Of a DNA stretch of 64,000 bases, positions 6,663 to 13,806 are shown one piece after another (the first letter of the stretch is position 1; every line of letters begins with the position of its first letter). The notes under the pieces were generated by a model. The model searched no databases, was not told the DNA's origin, and worked only from the letters and a program-made list of their open reading frames with translations. This DNA comes from a virus: the IMG/VR virus record IMGVR_UViG_3300025872_003406, positions 17,584 through 81,583 of that record. One strand, given 5' to 3'. The translations under genes and the position numbers were made by a program.

Positions 6663-7276
6663 TGCAGCCCTGGGAGGCATATCAGATATATACTGCACTG
6701 AAGCTACACTTTGAGTCAGAGTCCTACGACGCCTTAAAGTATAACTTCAGAACTTCTGCTAGCCAGAAGTCGTTCCTTCAAAGACGGGATCGCTTTCACT
6801 TCGCCAAGCTGGCCAGGAAGTATCCCGAACAAAAAACTTTGGTCGAATTCCTGGTTGCCAATTTCTCTAAAAACGGAAAGGGCATCTGGGCTGGAGACCT
6901 ACTCGATAACGAAGGTGAGGAGACGTACCGAGACTGGCTGAAGAAGCGAGACTCGTTCACGTACTTTTTTACTGGAGAAGTCGATAAACTTGCTGACTAT
7001 TGCAGGAGCCATTCGCTCTCGTTCGATCAATTATTTGCTCGGACCGGAGAGGATCATCCTGTGATCGTCAAGCTTTTCGGACAAGGCGAAATCTCAAAGG
7101 AGACGGTCACCGTCCTCGATGAGCTACTCAACTTCCTGAAGCATCAGAACGTAACAGAGACGATCTTCTGGCCAGAATTTGAGAAGTCAGTCCGAAAATA
7201 CCGGCCATTCCTAAGGCAGAGCGTGGATCTCGCAAAGTGCAAGCAAATTGTGCTTTCGAGATTTACATCCGCCTAG
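6662..7276 (+). CDS. 59: Helicase loader gp59-like
   Basis: The 204-residue product matches T4 gp59, which binds fork DNA and gp32 and loads the replicative helicase gp41. Family features visible: an N-terminal YQIYTALKLHFESESYDALKYNF segment, FLQRRDRFHFAKLARKY, a middle LVEFLVANFSKNGKGIWAGDLL, and YRDWLKKRDSFTYFF. Length is close to the T4 protein (217). The gene lies directly upstream of gp32, as in T4. It is nearly all alpha-helical, as expected. Confidence 0.88.
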   Translation: MQPWEAYQIYTALKLHFESESYDALKYNFRTSASQKSFLQRRDRFHFAKLARKYPEQKTLVEFLVANFSKNGKGIWAGDLLDNEGEETYRDWLKKRDSFTYFFTGEVDKLADYCRSHSLSFDQLFARTGEDHPVIVKLFGQGEISKETVTVLDELLNFLKHQNVTETIFWPEFEKSVRKYRPFLRQSVDLAKCKQIVLSRFTSA

Positions 7277-7330
7277 TGTCAGCATACAGTCATACATTGT
7301 TACACATACTAACCATACATCGCACATACT
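7277..7330 (+). promoter_or_regulatory. G-poor CATAC-repeat leader of gp32 mRNA, candidate autoregulatory operator
   Basis: The 54 bases between gp59 and gp32 hold five copies of CATAC (7283, 7291, 7305, 7314, 7325) and only five G residues, so the RNA should be largely unstructured. In T4, gp32 represses its own translation by binding an unstructured leader next to the ribosome-binding site. No Shine-Dalgarno sequence is visible before the ATG at 7331. The comparison with T4 is inference. Confidence 0.45.
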
Positions 7331-8257
7331 ATGTCATTCGCAAATCTAAAGAACAGTCGCTCTCGCGACATCGAGTTCATGAAGCAGCAGGCGCTCAAGG
7401 CCGGCGGCAATACGCCTAACGAGAAGTCCTATGAGGACAATCGTTTCTGGACGGCTGGAGTAGACAAGGCTGGTAACGGTTATGCCGTCTTCCGCTTTCT
7501 GCCTGCCGGTGAGGGAGAAGAACTGCCCTGGGTCCGTTATTGGGACCACGGCTTCAAGGGCCCGACGGGTAAGTGGTACATCGAGAACTCTCTGACCACG
7601 ATCGGTCAGAAGGATCCGGTCTCGGATATGAACTCCAAGCTCTGGAACAGCGGTCTGGAGTCCGACAAGGAGCTGGTGCGTGCACGCAAGCGCCGTCTGC
7701 ACTACGTCTCCAATATCCTGGTCATCTCTGACCCGGCCAATCCTGCCAATGAGGGCAAGGTGTTCCTCTTCAAGTACGGCAAGAAGATCTATGACAAGAT
7801 CCTTGACTTGATGCAGCCTCAGTTCCAGGACGAGAAGCCGGTCAATCCGTTCGACTTCTGGACCGGTGCCGACTTCAAGCTGAAGATCCGTAACGTTGAA
7901 GGCTACCGCAACTACGACAAGTCTGAGTTCTCGACTCCGGCTCCTCTGTTCGGTGGTGATGATGCTAAGCTCGAGGCTGTTTACAAGCAGCTTCACAAGC
8001 TGGCTGACTTCATCGATCCGAAGAACTTCAAGTCCTATGCAGAGCTTGAGAAGCGCCTGAGGGACGTACTCGGTGAGGAAGGTCAGATCCTGACCACCGC
8101 CGAACGTACTCAGCTGGATGAGAAGGTTGCGGCTCCTCGCCGTGCCTCTGCTGAAGCTCCGGCTCCTCGTGAGGTTGCAGCTCCAAAGGCTCCTGCAGCC
8201 GATGAAGAGGAAGAAGAGACGCTCAGCTACTTCGCCAAGTTGGCCAAGGAAGGCTGA
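7331..8257 (+). CDS. 32: Single-stranded DNA-binding protein gp32-like, lacking zinc cysteines
   Basis: This 308-residue protein coats single-stranded DNA during replication, recombination and repair. Domains: a short basic N-terminal cooperativity segment (residues 1-20, with SRSR), a core (about 35-255) with FRFLPAG, GKWYIENSLTT, ILVISDPANPANEGKVFLF and GYRNYDKSEF, then an Ala/Pro linker and an acidic tail DEEEEETLSYF that in T4 recruits partner proteins. The T4 core binds zinc through a histidine and three cysteines; here the equivalent region (87-100) reads SLTTIGQKDPVSDM and the whole protein has no cysteine. A strong terminator follows. Identification is firm. Confidence 0.95.
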   Translation: MSFANLKNSRSRDIEFMKQQALKAGGNTPNEKSYEDNRFWTAGVDKAGNGYAVFRFLPAGEGEELPWVRYWDHGFKGPTGKWYIENSLTTIGQKDPVSDMNSKLWNSGLESDKELVRARKRRLHYVSNILVISDPANPANEGKVFLFKYGKKIYDKILDLMQPQFQDEKPVNPFDFWTGADFKLKIRNVEGYRNYDKSEFSTPAPLFGGDDAKLEAVYKQLHKLADFIDPKNFKSYAELEKRLRDVLGEEGQILTTAERTQLDEKVAAPRRASAEAPAPREVAAPKAPAADEEEEETLSYFAKLAKEG

Positions 8258-8281
8258 TCTTTCTCTAGTCTATCTCAAAAC

Positions 8282-8312
8282 AAGAGCGGTCGAAAGGCCG
8301 CTCTTTTCTTTT
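8282..8312. terminator. Bidirectional terminator between gp32 and the tape-measure gene
   Basis: A 10-bp stem (8282-8291 with 8296-8305, one G-T wobble) closes a GAAA tetraloop and is followed by a T-rich run on the plus strand. On the minus strand the same hairpin is followed by GTTTTG. It separates two convergent genes, so it can end both transcripts. Confidence 0.85.
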
Positions 8313-10251
8313 ACAGCGACCAGTTCGCCAGAGGAGTGGTCATCCAGCTGGTACGGTCAGGAATGTTGTTGCTGTTGTATGTGACAGACTGGGCAGAGAC
8401 GTTCGTGGTCTTCTTTCCGGAACCGCCTGACATCGATGGGATCATCGCCTTGGCAAGCTCGGCATTATCCTCAAGATCTCTGGTATTTGAGACCAGAGCA
8501 GACATCTCGGAACCAATCGTAGAAGGTACTGCGCCAATCTTCGCCTGTGTCTGGCCTCCGTTAATGTTTTCCTCAAGAGCCTTGTAGAAAGCGTCCTGTG
8601 CACTCTTGAGCAGACCCCAGATTCCAGATTCTTCGCCCTCTGGCTTATTTGGGTCACCTAGTGTTTTTTCGGTAGCCTTATCAGTGACCGTTTGTGCCTG
8701 CTCTGCGATTTTCTTTGCTGCAGTTCTTTCCTGCGATGCAGCCACGATACTTTTTTGAGGGCTAGTAGCAGACTCTGCCTCAGTGATGGTATTTGTACCA
8801 CCTAGGAGTTTCTTGAAGCTGAACTTTCTCAGTTCACCCATGTCAGCACCGAACCATTCTCCGACGTTTGCAATGGCGTTCTTCACGAGATCCATCGGCA
8901 GTGCTAGAAGGTACTTTGCTAGACCTCTGAAGATCTCAACCACTCCTCCCAGAATATCTCCGGACGAGAACTTGTCTGCGATATCGCCCCAAACATCGAC
9001 GAGGGTCTGAAACACCATCTCAAAGGTCTGACGTCCCCAGGCGACCAGACGACTTACGAATTCTTGGATGATATCGGTGAAGCTGAACGAATCGAGGAAC
9101 GACTCGGCCTCGCTAAATCCAAATTTACCGAGTATCCAGGAAACGGCACTCTTCAATAGATCCAGAGGAGCTCCGATGACTCGTCCTAGAAGTTCAGAAA
9201 CTCCAGTCTCGAGGGCGGCTCCGATGTCTCCAGTTTTTCCAAACTTGTCGAATGCGGCCTGAACAGACTTGAATATGTCCCAGACGACTAGAAGTTTTCC
9301 GAAGATCACACCGAATAACTTGCCGATCCCGAAGAACTTCTTGAAGCTACCGAGGAATGGCTCAATGGCCTTCATCAATGTGTTCTTCATGTTGGCAAAG
9401 AACTCACCAACCTTACCGAGAGATCCTCCCTTGGAGAATAGATTGCCGATCTTGCCGAACGTATCACCGATGAAGTCAGTGACGGGCTTGATAAAGTTCT
9501 TGATCTTACCAAATACCTCCTTGAATGGGGCAGCCAGTTTTGTCAGGAACTCACCGTTCAGACCGATCTTAGAAAGAAACTTTCCGACACCCAGGATCTT
9601 CGATAGTGACGAAAGTATGCCGGTGAAGAGCTTGGTGAAATATCCTACGACGCCAGCCACAAATCCTGCCAATAGACCTCCGATGATAGCCAGCGGTCCT
9701 AGCAGTTTGGCCAGAATACCATCTTCTTTCGGTGCAGTTGGAGCTGTCGGCTTACTCTCAGGGCGGGCTCCCAGGCGCGCCAGAAGCTTCATCATCTCCG
9801 AGTCTCTTTCTTGCTGTTGTAGATCCTTCGTTCTCTGCGCAGATGCCTGTCTTCTATCGGATTCAACTAAGTAATTATAGGTAGCCGAAAGATCATTGGC
9901 AATGATCGACAGAGCGTTTCTCATCAGGCCGGAATAGTCTGACAACATCACGACTCCGGCCTCGACCGACTTCATCGTGGTCAGTAACTCCTCAGCTACC
10001 AGAAGTATTCCGTTAAGAGGCTGAAGTAGAACGGACAAATCACTACCACCCTGCACAAGTCCTTGGGCCTGAGCTGTAGCCGGAGCCTCCGAAGCCTCCT
10101 TTAGCGATTCCTTCGAGGCCTCAGAGACTGGTGTCAATAGATCGACAACCTTCAGCGCACTCGTCTGAATCTTGTCGAGTGTCTCATTCTGGACCATCAG
10201 TTCCAGAAGTATGTCGTCGAATGTGCGCTGTTGTTTGTCTTTTTCGTTCAT
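8311..10251 (-). CDS. Probable tail tape-measure protein
   Basis: The 646-residue product has the usual make-up of a tape measure: a helical charged N-terminus, a long helical region to about 165, a hydrophobic Gly-rich segment (about 179-220, LLGPLAIIGGLLAGFVAGVV) resembling membrane spans, then amphipathic Phe/Gly/Lys-rich repeats (220-330: KIKNFIKPVTDFIG, KVGEFFANMKNTL) and a polar C-terminus. It lies directly after gp26 and its -1 frameshift extension, the position of the tape measure in many tailed phages. Length is close to T4 gp29 (590), predicting a similar tail. Sequence similarity to gp29 is not obvious to me, so I leave the symbol blank. Confidence 0.7.
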   Translation of the reverse strand: MNEKDKQQRTFDDILLELMVQNETLDKIQTSALKVVDLLTPVSEASKESLKEASEAPATAQAQGLVQGGSDLSVLLQPLNGILLVAEELLTTMKSVEAGVVMLSDYSGLMRNALSIIANDLSATYNYLVESDRRQASAQRTKDLQQQERDSEMMKLLARLGARPESKPTAPTAPKEDGILAKLLGPLAIIGGLLAGFVAGVVGYFTKLFTGILSSLSKILGVGKFLSKIGLNGEFLTKLAAPFKEVFGKIKNFIKPVTDFIGDTFGKIGNLFSKGGSLGKVGEFFANMKNTLMKAIEPFLGSFKKFFGIGKLFGVIFGKLLVVWDIFKSVQAAFDKFGKTGDIGAALETGVSELLGRVIGAPLDLLKSAVSWILGKFGFSEAESFLDSFSFTDIIQEFVSRLVAWGRQTFEMVFQTLVDVWGDIADKFSSGDILGGVVEIFRGLAKYLLALPMDLVKNAIANVGEWFGADMGELRKFSFKKLLGGTNTITEAESATSPQKSIVAASQERTAAKKIAEQAQTVTDKATEKTLGDPNKPEGEESGIWGLLKSAQDAFYKALEENINGGQTQAKIGAVPSTIGSEMSALVSNTRDLEDNAELAKAMIPSMSGGSGKKTTNVSAQSVTYNSNNIPDRTSWMTTPLANWSL

Positions 10252-10385
10252 GTCAACTGTTTGTTCTTACGCTTGGCGCGTTCGTTTTCTTCCTTGATGT
10301 GTTCAACCAGCAAGGAAACGTAGATCTCCCTCTCCCACGGAATCATGTTATCCAGCTCGGTCAGACTGTACTTGTGATGCTGCAT
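10248..10385 (-). CDS. gp51-like/tail-assembly-chaperone extension (downstream frame of gp26)
   Basis: Read alone from the ATG at 10385, this encodes 45 residues with TELDNMIPWEREIYVSLLVEHI. The frame is open further upstream and overlaps the gp26 end with no ATG, GTG or TTG that would serve as a sensible earlier start. It is in the -1 frame relative to gp26, which ends in a T TTT TTC slippery heptamer, so the natural product may be a gp26 fusion of 299 residues. The 'WEREIYV..L' motif resembles small proteins annotated gp51 (hub assembly) in aquatic T4-like phages. Its stop overlaps the tape-measure start. Confidence 0.65.
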   Translation of the reverse strand: MQHHKYSLTELDNMIPWEREIYVSLLVEHIKEENERAKRKNKQLT

Positions 10386-10435
10386 TAGAGCAAAGTTGGT
10401 CTGGTAGTGGTTGACGAGACTATCATGAGAGAGGC

Positions 10436-11146
10436 CTACGAGAAAAAATTCTGGAGTCCTGTGAGAGTCAGGCTGTTGTCGGCACCACAGTGAGAACACT
10501 TGTACTCGATCTTGTGCTCTAGCTTCGGAGTCGATTCAATGAACTTCCTGATCTTATTGAATTGAGTCTGGTTCAGGGATTCGATGAACTGGTGGAGCTC
10601 CTCGGTGGTATGATCAGAGGCACGGTGCACGACCTTCTCATCGAAGATCGAATCGATACAACCGACGATGACTGACATGACCACCTTGCCGGTGTCTGAC
10701 TTGTCCTGTTCGGCGAGCTCGGAGATGAGGTTGACGTTTGGCCAGTTCATCACGACGCCGATCTTATCTGTCAGCTGGATCTTGGCATCTGGCAGGTTCT
10801 CGGTGTTGACGGAGACTTCTTCCAGATTGATCTCAAGTGGATTCGGCTTCTCGCACTTCTCGCACTTCAATGTCAGCTTCGATACCTCTCCTACCGACTT
10901 GGCGCGTAGTTTCAGGAAGATGTACTCCAGGTCAAACACCGACAGTTTGTCAGGATCGATCTTTCCAAATGTGCAGGACGCGATCGTATCCTTGATGGCC
11001 TGGGTGATCTGTTTCTGATCGTTCGACTCACGAGCGACCATCAGGATCTTCTCTTCCTTGACGAGGTATGGGCGATACTGAATTCGCTTGTTGCTGGACG
11101 GAAGTCTCAGCTCATATTTTGGGGTCTCAATGACTGGTAATGGCAT
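10436..11146 (-). CDS. 26: Baseplate hub assembly protein gp26-like (tail assembly chaperone)
   Basis: This 236-residue protein resembles the T4 gp26 family: N-terminal MPLPVIETPKYELRLPSSNK, KIRYRPYLVKEEKIL-type segment, and IKDTIASCTFGKIDPDKLSVFDLEYIFLKLRAKSVGE. Two CxxC pairs (Cys95/98 and Cys217/220) could form a zinc-ribbon. In T4, gp26 acts in hub assembly and is followed by gene 51. Here the last codons form a canonical -1 slippery site and the alternative frame leads into the gp51-like segment. An AGGATAA ribosome-binding sequence precedes the start. Confidence 0.8.
   Translation of the reverse strand: MPLPVIETPKYELRLPSSNKRIQYRPYLVKEEKILMVARESNDQKQITQAIKDTIASCTFGKIDPDKLSVFDLEYIFLKLRAKSVGEVSKLTLKCEKCEKPNPLEINLEEVSVNTENLPDAKIQLTDKIGVVMNWPNVNLISELAEQDKSDTGKVVMSVIVGCIDSIFDEKVVHRASDHTTEELHQFIESLNQTQFNKIRKFIESTPKLEHKIEYKCSHCGADNSLTLTGLQNFFS
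10442..10448 (-). promoter_or_regulatory. Slippery heptamer T TTT TTC for -1 frameshifting
   Basis: On the minus strand the gp26 frame reads AAT TTT TTC TCG TAG. The T TTT TTC heptamer is a standard X XXY YYZ slippery site, one codon before the stop. A -1 slip continues in an open frame for 64 more residues, giving a 299-residue fusion. The arrangement (short product, frameshifted long product, then tape measure) matches the lambda G/GT tail chaperone logic. Confidence 0.65.
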
Positions 11147-11177
11147 AATGTTATCCTATAGGTTGATTTCGCTTGTC

Positions 11178-11840
11178 TCAAAAGATCTTCTTGATTCCTC
11201 CAATTGCTGTTTTGACCGAGGAGAGCGCCGATGCGACTGCACCCTCTTCCTCGAAGTTCTCATAGGTCATCGTGACCGAGAACTTCTGAATTGAATTCTC
11301 TGCGGTGTTGTCCAGCGGAATCGAAACAAATGTGATCGGATATGCATTCTTCAGCTTGATGCCGTAGACCGGAAGGTTCTCCTTGTTCAGCTGCTGTATG
11401 ACGATGTCGGTGGTGTATTCGTTCTGGTAACGAACACGATATGCATTGGCATCGATGACCAGGTTCGACCATTTGTCGAACATCTTCTTGACGTAGTAGT
11501 CATGGGTCAGCAGGAAAGTAAATGTGACGTCCTCATTCATGAAGCCGTACGGGATCTTGATCGCCTGGCGGTTGCTCTGATAATCCATCGTCATGATCTG
11601 ACGGCCTGGTAGCGAGCACGACTCGCACAGGATTCCGACATCTCGAGGATCATTGATGAGAGAGCTGGCCTTGAAGCTACGAGAGACCAGTGAAACCAGT
11701 ATGTTCTGGATATCGATGTTCAGAAGGCTTGCAGCTGGTGGCTGCATGTAGATCGCAAACCGATTTGTATGGGCCAGGCCACCATGCTTCGTGATGGTGC
11801 CTTTCATGTCGTTGATGCTTTTTCCGATGAGTGTGGCCAT
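11178..11840 (-). CDS. 54: Baseplate tail-tube initiator gp54-like
   Basis: The 220-residue protein has the tail-tube (gp19-type) fold pattern: THRFAIYMQPP-like first strand (TNRFAIYMQP), ILCESCSLPGRQIMTMDYQ, then KIPYGFMNEDVTFTFLLTHDYYVKKMFDKW and the paired strands YGIKLKNAYPITFVSIPLD and FSVTMTYENF. In T4, gp54 and gp48 are tube-like proteins that start tube polymerisation on the hub. The gene lies between gp26 and gp4 on the minus strand and gp48 is nearby, which favours gp54 over the main tube protein gp19. It is shorter than T4 gp54 (320). Confidence 0.7.
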   Translation of the reverse strand: MATLIGKSINDMKGTITKHGGLAHTNRFAIYMQPPAASLLNIDIQNILVSLVSRSFKASSLINDPRDVGILCESCSLPGRQIMTMDYQSNRQAIKIPYGFMNEDVTFTFLLTHDYYVKKMFDKWSNLVIDANAYRVRYQNEYTTDIVIQQLNKENLPVYGIKLKNAYPITFVSIPLDNTAENSIQKFSVTMTYENFEEEGAVASALSSVKTAIGGIKKIF

Positions 11841-11846
11841 AATAGT

Positions 11847-12443
11847 TTAGGCTTTCTGATAGATCTTCTTCGATTCGCTCCAGACCTTGGTCTTCTGGGC
11901 ACCGCGGAAGTGTTCCGTCGGAAGGAAGATCGCGATCTCCCAGTCGGGAGCCAGGACCTGTGAAGGACGTGTCTTCATCTGGTCAAATAGGTAGTGCTTC
12001 AGGCAGGGCTGAAAGTAGCGGTGTTTTCTGGCACGTGCGAGCGTCTCGTACCTAAGTCTTAGCTTGGATCTCTCTGTCAGATTATCATCAGTGAACGACT
12101 GCATTAGGCTGTCCAGGAAGATCGCCCTGGTGTTTGGATGCAGGTAATGCAGGTTGAGCCCCAGGAAACCACCGGGAGCCGGAGACAACATGATCACCAG
12201 CGGAAAACGATCGTAGTACGGTAGAGTGTCCTTGTGCAGAGCATCGTACACAAACATGTACATAAATCCCCATCTCGGGATATTCTTCTGCTGAAGAGCT
12301 TCATCCTTCAGGAGTTTATTGCGATTGATTCTCCCGTTGAGCTCTTTGATCTTCTCTGTAAACCATTCTCTGGCTTCCTTGGACCTGCGCTCAAACCCAG
12401 TGCTGGCCAGCTCTGAACTTAGCGTTTTGAATAGTGAAGCCAT
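11847..12443 (-). CDS. Conserved T4-like virion/assembly protein of unknown function (198 aa)
   Basis: This protein has strongly marked motifs, MYMFVYDALHKDTLPYYDRF, PGGFLGLNLHYLHP, RYFQPCLKHYLF and WEIAIFLPTEHFRGA, of a type I recall from aquatic T4-like phages, where it is normally found with tail and head-completion genes. A TATAAATA late promoter (12451-12458) lies 7 bases before its ATG, so it is a late gene. No catalytic motif is clear. A role in virion completion is inferred from promoter and neighbours only. Confidence 0.75.
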   Translation of the reverse strand: MASLFKTLSSELASTGFERRSKEAREWFTEKIKELNGRINRNKLLKDEALQQKNIPRWGFMYMFVYDALHKDTLPYYDRFPLVIMLSPAPGGFLGLNLHYLHPNTRAIFLDSLMQSFTDDNLTERSKLRLRYETLARARKHRYFQPCLKHYLFDQMKTRPSQVLAPDWEIAIFLPTEHFRGAQKTKVWSESKKIYQKA

Positions 12444-12450
12444 AGTTCAC

Positions 12451-12458
12451 TATTTATA
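12451..12458 (-). promoter_or_regulatory. T4-type late promoter (TATAAATA) for the minus-strand operon
   Basis: Perfect TATAAATA on the minus strand, 7 bases before the ATG at 12443. The expected start point would leave a leader of only a few bases, with no Shine-Dalgarno sequence. Confidence 0.75.
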
Positions 12459-12467
12459 GAGAAATTT

Positions 12468-12908
12468 CTAAAGTATCTTGATGCCCAGTCCACGCAGAGT
12501 CTCTTCAGTCCATACCTCGAACGACCAACCACGATCTGCGGCATATTCCTTGGCCGCTTCCCACTTGCTGATGTTCTTCGCGTAGGTCATGACCTCGGTG
12601 ATGTACTTACGTGTCTTCTTGCCAGGATTCTTTGGAGGCTGAGATTCCTTCTTCGGCTTCACCTCGATCAGTATGACCCTGCCATCCGTGAACTCAGCCT
12701 TGACATCGACGAAGTAGCGATGGATCTTGCCATCCGTCTTACACCGGTATGGCACCACAACCTCCTCCGAGGACCATGATTTGATGTGAGATCCCTCGTC
12801 TAGCCACCGAAAGAGTTGACGCTCCCACAGCGACCGATAGACGATGTTTGTGATATCGCCTCGGTACTTCGAAGGGTTCTGTGGAAGGAATTTACCTCGG
12901 TAACTCAT
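12468..12908 (-). CDS. 4: Head completion protein gp4-like (nuclease fold)
   Basis: The 146-residue protein (ATG at 12908; the in-frame TTG at 12920 is less likely) matches T4 gp4: MSYRGKFLPQNPSKYRGD, then VYRSLWERQLFRWLDE, RYFVDVKAEF and VILIEVKPKKESQPP, ending with AADRGWSFEVWTEETL. The order Glu29, Asp68 and Glu82-x-Lys84 is the PD-(D/E)XK-like arrangement of TnsA-type nuclease folds. In T4, gp4 completes filled heads so that tails can attach. Length nearly equals T4 gp4 (150). Recognition is firm. Confidence 0.92.
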   Translation of the reverse strand: MSYRGKFLPQNPSKYRGDITNIVYRSLWERQLFRWLDEGSHIKSWSSEEVVVPYRCKTDGKIHRYFVDVKAEFTDGRVILIEVKPKKESQPPKNPGKKTRKYITEVMTYAKNISKWEAAKEYAADRGWSFEVWTEETLRGLGIKIL

Positions 12909-12915
12909 ATAAATA
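12908..12915 (+). promoter_or_regulatory. T4-type late promoter (TATAAATA) for the plus-strand baseplate operon
   Basis: Perfect TATAAATA, 15 bases before the gp48 ATG at 12931. It overlaps the start codon of the divergent gp4 gene. Confidence 0.8.
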
Positions 12916-12925
12916 TCCAATCACA

Positions 12926-12933
12926 TATTTATG
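12926..12933 (-). promoter_or_regulatory. Late-promoter variant (CATAAATA) facing gp4
   Basis: The minus strand reads CATAAATA, one base off consensus, 17 bases before the gp4 ATG at 12908. It overlaps the gp48 start codon, so the two late promoters face away from each other within 26 bases. Confidence 0.5.
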
Positions 12934-13803
12934 TCACTTATCGACACAGCACAAAATATAGCTAGAGTAACGAATTCAGAGACATTGGTGATGCCTCAAT
13001 TTAGAGTGTTCGGTTCGCAATCGAATGCTCTGACCTTCCCAGATACTCTTCGGAAGAACCCTCTACCATTTGTTCTTTTTACTGCTCTCGGTAAGTCTCA
13101 AAGCCCGGCGATTAGTTTACCAATACCTCCAGGATTGACGATCGGCGACGGAATGTCGTACTCATCAATGAACCTAGGTATTATTGGCACTATCATGGCT
13201 GAAACGATGACTCAGATGGGAAAACAAACATCTGTTTCTGGAGTGATTGGAGCCGGAGTGGGAGGGATGGTAGGTTCAGTGATCAATAAAGCGGGTCAGT
13301 TGAATGCCGCAGCGGCCGCATCGATATTGGCCAGAAAATTTGGATTCGAAACCGTTGCCGACACAGTTGACTTCAGTCAACGACAGGTCATCGCTCCAAA
13401 TACGAATACAACTTTTCAGAACTCGAATATCCGATCATACTCTTTTACATTTAAACTCGTTTCTCGATCGAAGAAAGAAGCTGAGACGATCAAGAGGATC
13501 GTAGACATGTTCAGAGAATATATGTACCCAGAGGGTAAAGATGTAGTCCTATCGTATCCTCCGATATGGAACATCTCTTTCTATGATAAAGATGCCGTGG
13601 TTAATCCATATCTTCCTAAGATCTATGATTGCTATCTGACCGGAATGACTGCGACATTCAACGCTTCCACGAATATCTTCCACGAAGATGGAAGCCCGGT
13701 CGAGACCGATGTGGCTTTATCGTTCCAGGAAACTCGTGCCCTGACGAAGAAGGATATTCAAGATTTGGAAAGAGGAGAGACGAGAACAACCGAATCTGTA
13801 TAA
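12931..13803 (+). CDS. 48: Baseplate tail-tube cap protein gp48-like
   Basis: This 290-residue protein resembles T4 gp48, which caps the hub and seeds the tail tube. Features: PFVLFTALGKSQSPAISLPIPPGLT, a Gly/Ala-rich hydrophobic middle (SGVIGAGVGGMVGSVIN), SFTFKLVSRSKKEAETIKRIVDMFREYMYP and a C-terminal YLPKIYDCYLTGMTATFNAS followed by PVETDVALSFQETRAL. The last block is a tube-type strand pair. It is the first gene of the plus-strand late operon, next to gp53 as expected for baseplate clusters. Confidence 0.8.
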   Translation: MSLIDTAQNIARVTNSETLVMPQFRVFGSQSNALTFPDTLRKNPLPFVLFTALGKSQSPAISLPIPPGLTIGDGMSYSSMNLGIIGTIMAETMTQMGKQTSVSGVIGAGVGGMVGSVINKAGQLNAAAAASILARKFGFETVADTVDFSQRQVIAPNTNTTFQNSNIRSYSFTFKLVSRSKKEAETIKRIVDMFREYMYPEGKDVVLSYPPIWNISFYDKDAVVNPYLPKIYDCYLTGMTATFNASTNIFHEDGSPVETDVALSFQETRALTKKDIQDLERGETRTTESV

Positions 13804-13806
13804 TCC

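Noticed and set aside
7346-7996. Minus-strand ORF of 216 codons antisense to gp32
   Set aside because: gp32 is certain on the plus strand; the antisense frame is a composition shadow.
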